In this document: in pieces, positions 34,765-42,515 of the stretch | How the letters are laid out: each line of letters begins with the position of its first letter | How positions within the stretch are numbered: the first letter of the stretch is position 1 | IMG/VR virus record: IMGVR_UViG_3300030329_000083 | Coordinates: 1-64,000 of that record | DNA from: a virus | Direction: 5' to 3' (one strand) | DNA length: 64,000 nt | The notes under the pieces: generated by a model | Seen by the model: the letters and a program-made list of their open reading frames with translations, nothing else | Databases searched by the model: none | Told to the model about the DNA's origin: nothing | Position numbers and translations under genes: made by a program

Positions 34765-36819
34765 CTATATATCTTTTGTGTCAAGCCAATTATTACCTAT
34801 TTTTGCTTCAAGCAACATTGGCACATTAACATCAATGTCATAATATGATTGTATGATTACTGATAGCTTGTCGTTAATGTCTTTAATTATACCTAAAACT
34901 GCATCCTCTTCAGCAGGGTGAACATCTAGCACCACAGAATCGTGAACAGTATTTACTAGCAAACTATGCAAACTGTCTATCTCTAAGTGCTTCTCTATCT
35001 CTAAAAGAATAATAGGCACTATGTCTCCTGTTGCAAACCCTTGAACAGGGTAGTTCTTTATCATAGTAAAATGTGAGGGTGTTCCGTTTATCCTTCTCTC
35101 TACATTAGGAAAAGCATACTGTCTACCTGATGGTGTAGTTATCTTACCTAAGTTAACAGCCTCGTTACCTAGCTTCTTGTGCCACTTAGCTATCCCTTTG
35201 TATTTAGTAGTAAAGTGAGTGTAGTACTCAGCCTCTGCCTTGCTCCTGCCGTACCCTGTAGCTCCGTATAACGGTGCAAAGGTATGAGCTTTAGCTTCTT
35301 GTCGTGATGTCGGTTGACCTGCATCAGATATAACTTTAGCTGTATAGCTATGAACATCAAACCCTGTTTCAACTTCTTGCATAGCCGTTTTATCTTGTGA
35401 TAACAAAGCAGCAACCCTAAACTCTAGCTGTGCAAAGTCTGCCTCAAGTATCTTTCCTCCTTCCCATCTAGATACAAACACTCGCTTAACAGGAAACGTA
35501 CCTCCTCTAGGCATATTCTGCATGTTAGGATTTCTACCTGAAAACCTACCTGTAGCTGTAACATGTTGTGTAAGACCTACATGTAAAAACCCATCAGGTT
35601 TAGTAAAATTGTGTATCCCTTCAACAAAACTAGACAGATAACTAGATACAGCACTCTGTCGTTTAAAGTCATTTAAAAACCCATGAGCTACGTCCATTCC
35701 CTTTGTCTTAGCAACAGATATAAGTACATCTAAATAATTCTTGCTTGTTGTAAAACCGTTAGCACTAACCCATGCCTTATTGGGAGGAGCAAAACCTAGT
35801 CCTGCTATAACATTAGTTGCTACAAAGTTGTAGCCTGTAGCATCACAGGCAGTACATTTGGAAGGTCTAGCAAAAGGAGTTCCATCTTTTTTAGTCTTGT
35901 AGACTTTGCCTGTACCTCTGCACTCTTTACATGTATAAGCTTTAGTTCTCATTATCAAGTCACTGTTAGCTTTGTACGCATCTACAAATTCTTTTTTATC
36001 GTTAGTAAATTCAAATAAGTCTACCCACTCTTTCTTGTTGTGTATTTTTCTAGAGTAAATAACCTGACTAACTTGTTCTGGAGAGTTTAAATTAATAGGT
36101 GTGTCTCCCATTAAAGTTCTAACGGTAGAGTTTAGCCTGTCCTCTATCTCAGCTAGTTCTTGTTCAAACTGTTGGCGAACTCCCTCTAGTGCATCTTTAT
36201 CTATCTTAAAACCATTCATATACATCTTAGTTAAAGTCTTACACACTTCATTGCTTATCTTCCTAACTCCAAGTAAAGACTGTGCCTCTGGTGCTTCATA
36301 CTCTTGCTCTAACTTATGATACAGACATTTAGTTATGTTTAAGTCTTGCTCTAAGTAACCTGACAACTCAGCTAATGGTATCTCATTAGTGTTGTATCCG
36401 TCAGCAAAGTATTTCTTTAGAGTGTCTTGCTTCTGGTAGCCTAGTTTATACCTATCTGCACAAGCCTCAAGAGACACAGAGTTCTTTTGTCCTCTTTGTA
36501 ATATATACTCAGCTAACATAGTGTCATAAACAACACCGTCATACTTAAACCCACATGCCCACAACCACTGCAAGTCGTGCTGTAAGTTGTGTCCTATCAG
36601 GAGTGTCGTTTTATCTAGTACAGCCTGTAGCTGTTTCTTCTGAGAACCATCTATGTCTTGCTTCTCATTGTGGTCATAAGTAAACACATGAGGTTTGCTA
36701 CCCTGTGCGTTAAGGACACCCACTTGAGTAAGAGTATTAGACGGTTCAAAAGGGTCAAGGTGATTCTTGCCATCTCGCTTTGTCGTTGTGTTCTCTACGT
36801 CAAGTATTAGCTTCATCAT
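34765..36819 (-). CDS. polA: DNA polymerase I-type (PolA) with DnaJ-like zinc finger insertion
   Basis: The product has 684 residues. N-terminal 3'-5' exonuclease: LDVENTTT, IGHNLQHDLQW, and an Asp in YLEQDLNIT. Residues about 290-345 hold two CxxCxxxG units (CKECRGTG and CTACDATG) like the DnaJ central domain. Polymerase: motif A DFAQLEFR, motif B RQEAKAHTFAPLYG, motif C VHDSVV. The residue equivalent to E. coli Phe762 is Phe. The DnaJ-type insertion is the published mark of HMO-2011-like phages. Motif C has HDS where most members have HDE. The gene overlaps the upstream HNH gene by 4 bases. Confidence 0.92.
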   Translation of the reverse strand: MMKLILDVENTTTKRDGKNHLDPFEPSNTLTQVGVLNAQGSKPHVFTYDHNEKQDIDGSQKKQLQAVLDKTTLLIGHNLQHDLQWLWACGFKYDGVVYDTMLAEYILQRGQKNSVSLEACADRYKLGYQKQDTLKKYFADGYNTNEIPLAELSGYLEQDLNITKCLYHKLEQEYEAPEAQSLLGVRKISNEVCKTLTKMYMNGFKIDKDALEGVRQQFEQELAEIEDRLNSTVRTLMGDTPINLNSPEQVSQVIYSRKIHNKKEWVDLFEFTNDKKEFVDAYKANSDLIMRTKAYTCKECRGTGKVYKTKKDGTPFARPSKCTACDATGYNFVATNVIAGLGFAPPNKAWVSANGFTTSKNYLDVLISVAKTKGMDVAHGFLNDFKRQSAVSSYLSSFVEGIHNFTKPDGFLHVGLTQHVTATGRFSGRNPNMQNMPRGGTFPVKRVFVSRWEGGKILEADFAQLEFRVAALLSQDKTAMQEVETGFDVHSYTAKVISDAGQPTSRQEAKAHTFAPLYGATGYGRSKAEAEYYTHFTTKYKGIAKWHKKLGNEAVNLGKITTPSGRQYAFPNVERRINGTPSHFTMIKNYPVQGFATGDIVPIILLEIEKHLEIDSLHSLLVNTVHDSVVLDVHPAEEDAVLGIIKDINDKLSVIIQSYYDIDVNVPMLLEAKIGNNWLDTKDI

Positions 36820-37334
36820 CCTTGCTCCATTCTTTCATTATAGTGATGCTCTGCATGGCAATTAGCACAGTATACAACGCATTTTCTTAATTCTTCTTTC
36901 AAGGCTTTAAGTGATCCTCCTTTCAGTGTATCTATATTACGTTTTTTATCTTCTTTTATGATATGATGAAAATGTAAGGCATCTGTACATTTTTTATAAC
37001 CACATTTTGAACAGCCAAGTTTACTTTTAACTCTTAATATAAACTTTTTATTTTTTTCAGCCATGCGTTTTTTATTTTTTGCTTTAACTATTCTTTCATT
37101 GGCAAAGGTCTTTGGACTACACCATAATTCATAGGGTTTTGACTTTTCTCCTTTAGGATTTATTCTATAATAATACTGCTTAAATACGTAACCATCCTCT
37201 CTTGTGGTATTTCCGTAAATTCGTTTAGGTAAGCCCAGTAATTCAACCTCTGCATTAGTTATGCGAACATACTTCCGCTTTGCCGTTCTTTTTCTTTCAT
37301 ACTCTTTTCGCTTTTCTTTATCTTTAAAGGGCAT
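36816..37334 (-). CDS. HNH endonuclease (free-standing homing type)
   Basis: The product has 172 residues. A basic N-terminus (KRKEYERKRTAKRK) is followed by a zinc-bound HNH core: CSKCGYKKC, then LHFHHI, then VVYCANCHAEHHYN. It is inserted between polymerase and helicase genes, overlapping polymerase by 4 bases and meeting helicase at its last base, as expected for a self-propagating homing endonuclease lodged in a replication cluster. The target site would be in intron-less relatives at the same junction. Confidence 0.8.
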   Translation of the reverse strand: MPFKDKEKRKEYERKRTAKRKYVRITNAEVELLGLPKRIYGNTTREDGYVFKQYYYRINPKGEKSKPYELWCSPKTFANERIVKAKNKKRMAEKNKKFILRVKSKLGCSKCGYKKCTDALHFHHIIKEDKKRNIDTLKGGSLKALKEELRKCVVYCANCHAEHHYNERMEQG

Positions 37335-38557
37335 TATGCTGTAAACCTCGCCCTCTCACCGTCAAGCTGAACAGTGACAACACCATGCCATCCTCCTTTA
37401 AGTTTATTCTTAGCTATGACTACATGACGCTCCGTGTCCTCATCCTCCTGTCCTTCTACTGTAGGGTTCTTGCTGATAAGTAACATAAGGTCAGCCTCTG
37501 ATGCCTTACCTGTCTTACTACCTTCCAACATAGATTGATCTACCATAATCTTACCTTCAGCTTCTGCCGAAAGCTGAGACATCCACAGGATAGCACAGTT
37601 ATATTGTTTAGCTATGTTCCTTGCATGTATAGCGGCTTCCTTCAAGTATATATCAGATCGTTCTCCTGTTCTTGGTGCAAACTTATCTCCCATATCTAAC
37701 ACTACAATGTCAGGGTTCATAGCTTTAACTGCAGACTCAACCCATGCCATATCTTTCCCTGTCGTATCTTTAACATATATGTTTTCTCTGACAGGCTTAT
37801 ATCTAGCTGAAGCTAGTGTGACATTCTGACGCACCTCATCCATGCTCATATTAGTTGCTGCTGATAGATACCTAGCTCCAACCCTATCATATGCTTCTTC
37901 ATTACATAAGATAATACACTTAGCTCCTTGCTCTGCAAACCCACCCTTAGATGCTATTAAAGATGCGTGAAAGCTAGTTTTACCTGTGTTGGGTCTTGCT
38001 CCTATAATAACAAGATGTCCACCACTTACACCCTCAACTCTCCTTTGCAAGGTAGGTATGTTAAACTTCCATTGACACTGTATAGCATTAGCTTTCAACA
38101 AAGCATCTATACTCATGTCCTCCCACTCTATATTTAAGTTAGGTAAAAAGTCATCTTGGTATGTACTAAGTAAGTTCCGTAATGGTTCTAATGTACCCTT
38201 GTCACCATTGACATAATCAAAACCTAAGTTAGCTATCTCTTCTCCTACCATCTGTTGAAACAACTTAGAGAAAACTTGCTTAGATATGTCTTGGCACATA
38301 GGTTTCTCATTCTTCAACTTATCAAATAACTGATTGTATGATTCTTTTGTTGCTGTAGTCATTGTGCTATTGTTAGTCATAAATAAACCGTGCAACTCTG
38401 ATACAGATAAATCTTTATCAAACGTACTCATTGCGTAATCTACTGTCTGTTTAATCTTTCGTACATCCTTAGTGAACAACTTGTCAGGACATCTAATACC
38501 TTTATGGTCTTCATAAAAGTCCTTGTTCATCAAGCTACGAATTAATGCTAATTCCAT
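37334..38557 (-). CDS. DnaB-like replicative helicase
   Basis: The 407-residue protein contains Walker A GARPNTGKTSFHASL, Walker B PDIVVLDMGDKF and the later motif ILWMSQLSAEAEGK of RecA-fold hexameric helicases. The N-terminal 150 residues lack a primase domain, which is supplied by a separate gene at 38978. It loads onto ssDNA and unwinds the fork ahead of PolA. Two flanking HNH genes interrupt an otherwise compact replisome set. Confidence 0.88.
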   Translation of the reverse strand: MELALIRSLMNKDFYEDHKGIRCPDKLFTKDVRKIKQTVDYAMSTFDKDLSVSELHGLFMTNNSTMTTATKESYNQLFDKLKNEKPMCQDISKQVFSKLFQQMVGEEIANLGFDYVNGDKGTLEPLRNLLSTYQDDFLPNLNIEWEDMSIDALLKANAIQCQWKFNIPTLQRRVEGVSGGHLVIIGARPNTGKTSFHASLIASKGGFAEQGAKCIILCNEEAYDRVGARYLSAATNMSMDEVRQNVTLASARYKPVRENIYVKDTTGKDMAWVESAVKAMNPDIVVLDMGDKFAPRTGERSDIYLKEAAIHARNIAKQYNCAILWMSQLSAEAEGKIMVDQSMLEGSKTGKASEADLMLLISKNPTVEGQEDEDTERHVVIAKNKLKGGWHGVVTVQLDGERARFTA

Positions 38558-38991
38558 TATAATCTCTCCTTGTGCTTGTTTAAATACTCTATTGCTTTCT
38601 CTAATGTGCTTACGTTATCATCAAAACCACCCAATGCTCTATTACAACTATGGCACAACCAACCTCTAAATGTGCTAGTGTCGTGACAATGATCTAGCAC
38701 CCACGCTCCATTCCTCTGTCCTCCCTTACCTGCAACCTCTGATTCTCCTCTACAGCACACAGGACATATGTAATCTTTGTCAGGCATACCGTGTTTATCC
38801 CTTAGTGCGTTTCTAACTTTTGTAAGCTCGTTGTTACATTTCTTACACTCAGGTCTTAAAAAGTTTGCACCAGATGATACACTAAATTTATTTAAAGGTA
38901 AAGACTTATTACACTTACTGCATGTTTTTGTTTTACCATCTGAGTTTACTAAATCATAATTCTCAAGTTCAAATAAATCAATCTGTTCCAT
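38557..38991 (-). CDS. Recombination endonuclease VII-like HNH protein
   Basis: The product has 144 residues. A Cys2 + Cys2 finger (CSKCNKSLPLNKF; CKKCNNEL) is followed by CPVCCRGE, WVLDHCHDTSTFRGWLC and CNRALGGFDDNVSTLEKAIEYL, the endonuclease VII core (HNH fold with a zinc site). Phages use such proteins as homing or junction-cleaving nucleases. Placed between helicase and primase genes, it is likely the second homing-type insertion. Confidence 0.8.
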   Translation of the reverse strand: MEQIDLFELENYDLVNSDGKTKTCSKCNKSLPLNKFSVSSGANFLRPECKKCNNELTKVRNALRDKHGMPDKDYICPVCCRGESEVAGKGGQRNGAWVLDHCHDTSTFRGWLCHSCNRALGGFDDNVSTLEKAIEYLNKHKERL

Positions 38992-39763
38992 GTACTATCC
39001 CTTGTAACTTTTTAATGTCATTTTCTCTCTTGTACTTTAAATCATCTTCAATTCTACAAGCTACCACATTTGAATTAGAACAATATGACTTTAACTCTTT
39101 AGTGTAAGCTACTGTTTTACTTGCCGCATCAGGATCTAAAGCTACGACTATAGTTTTAAATCCTTTAAGATAGTCCTTATGTTTATCATTTAGGGATGTG
39201 CCTAATATTGCTATCCCTGTAACTTTTGGTATCTCTGTAGCTAAAACTGTAGCTGAGATAACATCTTCTACTACAACACCGACTGATATATCCTCACCAA
39301 TCCTGTAGTGATAGTAATTAGCTGACTTATCGTAACGCAACCACTTAGGAAAGTTATCGTGCAAAGACCTACCTATAGCTCCAACCATTCTGCTCTTCTC
39401 GTAGATAGGAAACACTGCTCGTCTGTCTTTAACATCATAATAAAGTGCGACATTTTGTAGCTCCCACCTGTTAATAAACCTTTTCATAGATGCGTTAGAT
39501 ATATCTTTAGTTATATACTCAGGTAAAACAAAATCTTCTACCATACGATCTACTATATCATTAGCCATACGCTGTAATATATGAGGAGTCTTGATAGCAC
39601 CCTTAACTTTACAACTATTTCTGTAGCAGTTGTAAACAAGAGTGCCATCTAGGTTAGATACACTAAACTTTTTATATCCACCACACTCAGGACAGTTTAA
39701 TGTTAAACTTTCTCCATACTCTAAAGTCAAAGACTCCACATATTCTTTGGCAAGACTAGGCAT
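38978..39763 (-). CDS. DNA primase (zinc finger + TOPRIM)
   Basis: A 261-residue product from the ATG at 39763, which has an AGGAG SD 8 bases upstream; the frame from 39793 would add an N-terminus without homology signs. Zinc-binding motif CPECGGYKKFSVSNLDG with YNCYRNSC at residues about 20-55, then TOPRIM motifs VVVEDVISATVLA (Glu) and IVVALDPDAASKTV (Asp-x-Asp). It synthesises RNA primers for the helicase-polymerase machine. It is the primase half of a T7 gp4-type function, here separate from the helicase. Confidence 0.85.
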   Translation of the reverse strand: MPSLAKEYVESLTLEYGESLTLNCPECGGYKKFSVSNLDGTLVYNCYRNSCKVKGAIKTPHILQRMANDIVDRMVEDFVLPEYITKDISNASMKRFINRWELQNVALYYDVKDRRAVFPIYEKSRMVGAIGRSLHDNFPKWLRYDKSANYYHYRIGEDISVGVVVEDVISATVLATEIPKVTGIAILGTSLNDKHKDYLKGFKTIVVALDPDAASKTVAYTKELKSYCSNSNVVACRIEDDLKYKRENDIKKLQGIVHGTD

Positions 39764-40670
39764 GTTTGTATTCTCCTCGTCTGGACAAAGCATTGTTAGC
39801 TGATGTAAAGGTATGTCGCAAATATGGTTTCATAGAATTAGGATTTGTGTGTCCACTTACAGCCATAATCTGAGTACTATCAACACCTGCCTCCACCATC
39901 TCTGTAATTGCTGTCCTACGCATATCCATAGCTTGTAACTCAACAGGAAGCCCACAGGCAGACTTTACGTCATTTACAATGGGTGACACTTCAATATTAG
40001 TATAAGCTCTGTACGCACCTCCTATCGGTCTTACATGAGGTGCAACGTATTTCTGGAAACCAAAGTCCTCTTGTTGTTGTTGCAGCATTTTGTATAAATT
40101 ATCCTCTATAGGTAGATGAACCTCTGCTCTTTTCTTAGATTGGGTTAGGTCTAATCGCCTAGCTTCAAAGTTAATATTATCCCACTCAAGCAATCGCATA
40201 TCACCTACTCTTTGAGCAAACTCATATGCCATGTGTACGATAAGACCTATGCTTCTCCACTTAAAGTCAGAGTATGCCGTATCTAAGAATGTTCTAACTT
40301 GGTCAGGTGTCCACATAACTTTACGAGGTTTCTCATTCATTCGTTTAACTGCTTTCATAGGGTTAACTATTAGAAAGTCCATCTCCTCTGCCATGTTCAG
40401 CACTATCGACAGTGTTGTAGCCGTAATGTTCGCAGTTCTGACACCTCTAGCTAACCACTCCTGATAAGCTAACTTACAGTCAGCTTTACCTAGTTTGTTT
40501 AGCTTTATGTGACCTAATGTTTTAGTATTACTTATCTTAGTAGTTATTGCCTTGTTTAAACAATACTCGTAATCCATCTGTGTACGACTTCGTAAAGCTC
40601 TAAACTGTGGGCTTTGATAATAATACTCTACCATATCATCTACAGTCACTACTTTATTTTTGTTCGCCAT
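39756..40670 (-). CDS. int: Tyrosine recombinase / phage integrase
   Basis: The product has 304 residues from the ATG at 40670. The N-terminal SAM-like DNA-binding part (MVEYYYQSPQFRALRSRTQ) is followed by a catalytic domain: AYEFAQRVGDMRLLEW (first Arg), TQSKKRAEVHLPI (Lys), AMDMRRTAITEM (second Arg), IMAVSGHTNPNSMKPYLRH (His and nucleophilic Tyr). The box II first residue is Met where most family members have His (HxxR). It integrates or excises the genome at an att site that I cannot locate. Its stop overlaps the primase start region by 8 bases. Integrase within the replication block supports a temperate lifestyle. Confidence 0.85.
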   Translation of the reverse strand: MANKNKVVTVDDMVEYYYQSPQFRALRSRTQMDYEYCLNKAITTKISNTKTLGHIKLNKLGKADCKLAYQEWLARGVRTANITATTLSIVLNMAEEMDFLIVNPMKAVKRMNEKPRKVMWTPDQVRTFLDTAYSDFKWRSIGLIVHMAYEFAQRVGDMRLLEWDNINFEARRLDLTQSKKRAEVHLPIEDNLYKMLQQQQEDFGFQKYVAPHVRPIGGAYRAYTNIEVSPIVNDVKSACGLPVELQAMDMRRTAITEMVEAGVDSTQIMAVSGHTNPNSMKPYLRHTFTSANNALSRRGEYKHA

Positions 40671-40831
40671 TTTATCCAAGACTCCATGCAATGTCCGTCA
40701 CCTAATATAAGATCAATGATCCAGACTATGTTAAATTTATCTTCTTTCTTTCGTTGCCAATTTCTAGTCGAGAAGGTTTGATTAACCTTCCCTCCTAATA
40801 TAACACTAAACCAAATACTACTAGCAATCAA
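40649..40831 (-). CDS. Small conserved phage protein (GG-NQT-S-R type)
   Basis: The probable start is a TTG at 40831, giving 60 residues: MIASSIWFSVILGGKVNQT, a short hydrophobic N-terminus, then FNIVWIIDLILGDGHCMESW. This pattern (VILGG-x2-NQT-x-S-x-R and H-C near the end) is common in small phage proteins beside the replication region. A longer frame begins at 40933 but overlaps a better candidate gene with a strong SD. The start is uncertain; the body is convincing. Confidence 0.55.
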   Translation of the reverse strand: MIASSIWFSVILGGKVNQTFSTRNWQRKKEDKFNIVWIIDLILGDGHCMESWIKWRTKIK

Positions 40832-40850
40832 TACCCTAAACCAATACTTC

Positions 40851-40940
40851 CTAAAGAAAAGAAAAGAAAAAGAAAAACATGATAGCAAATGATGCCATGC
40901 CAAAGATAACTTCTTTAGTTTTATTTGTTTCATTTTTCAT
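40851..40940 (-). CDS. Membrane microprotein, 29 aa
   Basis: The 29-residue frame MKNETNKTKEVIFGMASF begins 5 bases after an AGGAG SD, has a short polar start and a Phe-rich membrane helix (AIMFFFFFSFL), and ends 19 bases before the next small gene. The strong SD and clean packing support translation. Function unknown. Confidence 0.5.
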   Translation of the reverse strand: MKNETNKTKEVIFGMASFAIMFFFFFSFL

Positions 40941-40944
40941 ACTC

Positions 40945-41148
40945 CTATTCTCCAATCTGAAACAGAACATATCTTCCATGCTCTGAATTAAATGGTATTG
41001 CTATTCTCTCTTCTTCTACAAACTCAGGCTTATACTTCCACCAATGCCCTTGCTTATACCTCTCAGCTACCATCTCATTAAAATCTGCATGGTGTATACT
41101 GAAAGCTATTATTACTGTCGCTAAAAACCCTTCTGCTAATCCTATCAT
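40945..41148 (-). CDS. Small membrane-anchored protein, 67 aa
   Basis: N-terminal membrane helix (GLAEGFLATVIIAFSIHHA) followed by a cytoplasmic or periplasmic tail with GHWWKYKPEFVEEERIA and PFNSEHGRYVLF. Neighbouring genes are equally small and tightly packed. Function not recognised. Confidence 0.6.
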   Translation of the reverse strand: MIGLAEGFLATVIIAFSIHHADFNEMVAERYKQGHWWKYKPEFVEEERIAIPFNSEHGRYVLFQIGE

Positions 41149-41149
41149 A

Positions 41150-41287
41150 TTAATTCTCCTCTTCTTGTTTAATTATATTGTTAAATTTATCTACTAAGTC
41201 ATTAACTAAATCTGTTTCTTCTGCCCAATCATCAAACTCTTCATCAAGTAAGACTGATTCGTTTAGGGTATCATAGATCTCTTTCAT
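41150..41287 (-). CDS. Acidic 45-aa protein
   Basis: The frame MKEIYDTLNESVLLDEEFDD encodes a 45-residue, strongly acidic helix. Its stop is separated by 1 base from the next gene and its ATG lies inside the end of the previous gene (17-base overlap). Acidic miniproteins of this kind occur in phage early regions and can act as DNA mimics or inhibitors of host proteins, but nothing in this sequence identifies a target. Confidence 0.45.
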   Translation of the reverse strand: MKEIYDTLNESVLLDEEFDDWAEETDLVNDLVDKFNNIIKQEEEN

Positions 41288-41420
41288 TGTCAAACTCCCT
41301 TATGTTTATCTTTTTAGGTTTTTGTTTCTTTTTGTTAGGGATAACCATAGGACTCTTTCGCTTTTGCAACATAGCTCTAGCTATAGGGTTAATTGGTCGA
41401 ACTCCCATTGTTTTCTTCAT
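41271..41420 (-). CDS. Basic 49-aa protein
   Basis: MKKTMGVRPINPIARAMLQK is followed by a Lys-rich tail (KKKQKPKKINIREF). The pattern NP-x-ARAML followed by basic residues recurs in small phage proteins. It overlaps both neighbours and could bind nucleic acid. Function unknown. Confidence 0.45.
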   Translation of the reverse strand: MKKTMGVRPINPIARAMLQKRKSPMVIPNKKKQKPKKINIREFDNERDL

Positions 41421-41568
41421 CACTATCCTCTTCCTTTCTTTTACTTATATGTATAAATTTTTTATTACAATAGCCACAAGTAGCCTTTCCTTCATTTAAT
41501 CTATAATACACTCTAGGGTGGTCATCCTCGCATACTACTGTGTCCTTATCTACATACTCAATGTTCAT
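41389..41568 (-). CDS. zf-CHCC-type zinc-finger protein, 59 aa
   Basis: The sequence reads VVCEDDHPRVYYRL, followed by ATCGYCNKKF. The spacing Cys, His, Cys-x-x-Cys is that of the zf-CHCC (NDUFS6-like) zinc-finger family, in which a small subunit binds zinc. It ends with an acidic, Asn-rich tail. It overlaps the basic 49-residue gene by 32 bases and the upstream gene by 11. Its role in a phage is unknown; protein-protein contact with a host complex is a possibility. Confidence 0.55.
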   Translation of the reverse strand: MNIEYVDKDTVVCEDDHPRVYYRLNEGKATCGYCNKKFIHISKRKEEDSDEENNGSSTN

Positions 41569-41758
41569 TTTTAATTTCTTTTAATACTTTTTCAATTACT
41601 TCTTCTTTTGTGTGACCAAAATATATAGTGCCATTATAGGTTAACGTAAAACTAGGCAGTTGAGCATCATAGTGTTTATTCAACTTCTGGTCTAATACTT
41701 TTGAGCCTAGCTCTCGTTTCAGCTTCGATCTTAGCTTTGAGTTTTTTCTTTCGCTCAT
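41558..41758 (-). CDS. Small basic protein, start uncertain
   Basis: From the ATG at 41758, which follows GGAGGAG, it reads MSERKNSKLRSKLKREL and has 66 residues, with an 83-base overlap with the upstream gene. Alternatively a TTG at 41683, almost at the upstream stop, would give a 41-residue form MNKHYDAQLPSFTLTYNG, which contains all of the conserved-looking part (YNGTIYFGHTKEEVIEKVL). The N-terminal Lys/Arg part may only be a shadow of the overlapping gene. Confidence 0.5.
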   Translation of the reverse strand: MSERKNSKLRSKLKRELGSKVLDQKLNKHYDAQLPSFTLTYNGTIYFGHTKEEVIEKVLKEIKNEH

Positions 41759-41927
41759 CATTCTCCTCCCTAGTTATGAACTCAAAGTTCTTTACATTAC
41801 GCATCTGCCTAGCTTGTCTTATATAAGCACTTTTCTCAGCTTGGTCAACGCATATTACAGTTAAAGGCATGACCTTAAACATCTCCTTCATCTTCTGTAT
41901 CTCTTTTCTGTAGTCCTTCTTCGCCAT
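41676..41927 (-). CDS. Small Lys/Glu-rich protein, 83 aa
   Basis: MAKKDYRKEIQKMKEMF, a beta strand (MPLTVICVDQAEKSAY), and a charged helical C-terminus. An SD (AGAGGA) precedes the ATG at 41927. It overlaps the upstream gene by 53 bases and the downstream by 83 or fewer. Function unknown. Confidence 0.55.
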   Translation of the reverse strand: MAKKDYRKEIQKMKEMFKVMPLTVICVDQAEKSAYIRQARQMRNVKNFEFITREENDERKKKLKAKIEAETRARLKSIRPEVE

Positions 41928-42093
41928 CTCTAAACAATCCTCTCTTATTGTACATTGGTGATTCTTCTGGTTTTTCTAGCAACATTATATCCCTAATCAA
42001 GTCAGCCTTCCACACATCTATGTATCGTAGGTCAGATAATATACGAGCCTTTGCTAGGTCTATGTGTGCTTCTTCTTCTTTTTTCTTCGCCAT
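41875..42093 (-). CDS. Small charged protein, 72 aa
   Basis: Started at MAKKKEEEAHIDLAKAR (42093), which is preceded by GGGAG; the frame extended to 42132 looks untranslated. Helical, with Arg/Asp pairs (LRYIDVWKADLIRDIM) and a polar acidic tail. Function not recognised. Confidence 0.5.
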   Translation of the reverse strand: MAKKKEEEAHIDLAKARILSDLRYIDVWKADLIRDIMLLEKPEESPMYNKRGLFRDGEEGLQKRDTEDEGDV

Positions 42094-42272
42094 ATTATTA
42101 CTCCCATTATTATATATGTTACAACAGTGCATACAATGTAGATGAGTATAGCATTACTCTTCCATACTAAAACATATTGTAGCAGGTCTAGGTGTTTTAG
42201 TAAACCCACTACGAATATCATTACAAAGTAGCCTGTATAGACAGACAATATTATCAGCCATACTGCGCCCAT
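42060..42272 (-). CDS. Small membrane protein, 70 aa
   Basis: MGAVWLIILSVYTGYFVMIF and ILIYIVCTVVTYIIMGVIIW give two membrane helices with a short loop. A basic tail (RRKKKKKHT) marks the C-terminus as cytoplasmic. The design resembles small holin-like or superinfection-exclusion proteins. It overlaps the upstream microprotein. Confidence 0.5.
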   Translation of the reverse strand: MGAVWLIILSVYTGYFVMIFVVGLLKHLDLLQYVLVWKSNAILIYIVCTVVTYIIMGVIIWRRKKKKKHT

Positions 42273-42349
42273 ATTATCACACCTATAAAACACATAACTA
42301 AAACTATCATATACCAATCGTTTGGGTCTTTGTCATTCCAATAGCTCAT
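42254..42349 (-). CDS. Membrane microprotein, 31 aa
   Basis: MSYWNDKDPNDWYMIVLVMC followed by a short hydrophobic span (FIGVIIWAQYG). It fits exactly between neighbours, overlapping the upstream gene by 17 bases and the downstream by 19. Short phage membrane microproteins of this type are often early inhibitors, but the role here is unknown. Confidence 0.45.
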   Translation of the reverse strand: MSYWNDKDPNDWYMIVLVMCFIGVIIWAQYG

Positions 42350-42515
42350 GTTTCACTACCTCTCCTGTGTTCCACTTGTCTGCTTCCACTTGTGCTTCCT
42401 CCTTTGTGTCAAACAATTTAATAGGTGTGTCGTTAGTCCACATAGCACCACACCCATCCCTTACATAGTCAGAGCCATCTTCTTCAAAAGGTTCAATCAT
42501 TACTGCGTACTTCAT
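42333..42515 (-). CDS. Small protein, 60 aa
   Basis: Started at MKYAVMIEPFEEDGSDYV (42515). It is a beta-type, acidic mini-domain with an IKLFDTKEEAQVEADKW end that resembles the C-terminal part of small proteins in many phages. The longer frame from 42554 includes a segment that overlaps the upstream Cys-rich gene and looks spurious. Confidence 0.55.
   Translation of the reverse strand: MKYAVMIEPFEEDGSDYVRDGCGAMWTNDTPIKLFDTKEEAQVEADKWNTGEVVKHELLE

Noticed and set aside
41287-41499. Plus-strand hydrophobic frame of 70 codons
   Set aside because: It lies antisense to three coupled leftward genes, and its hydrophobicity comes from A-rich Lys coding on the other strand.
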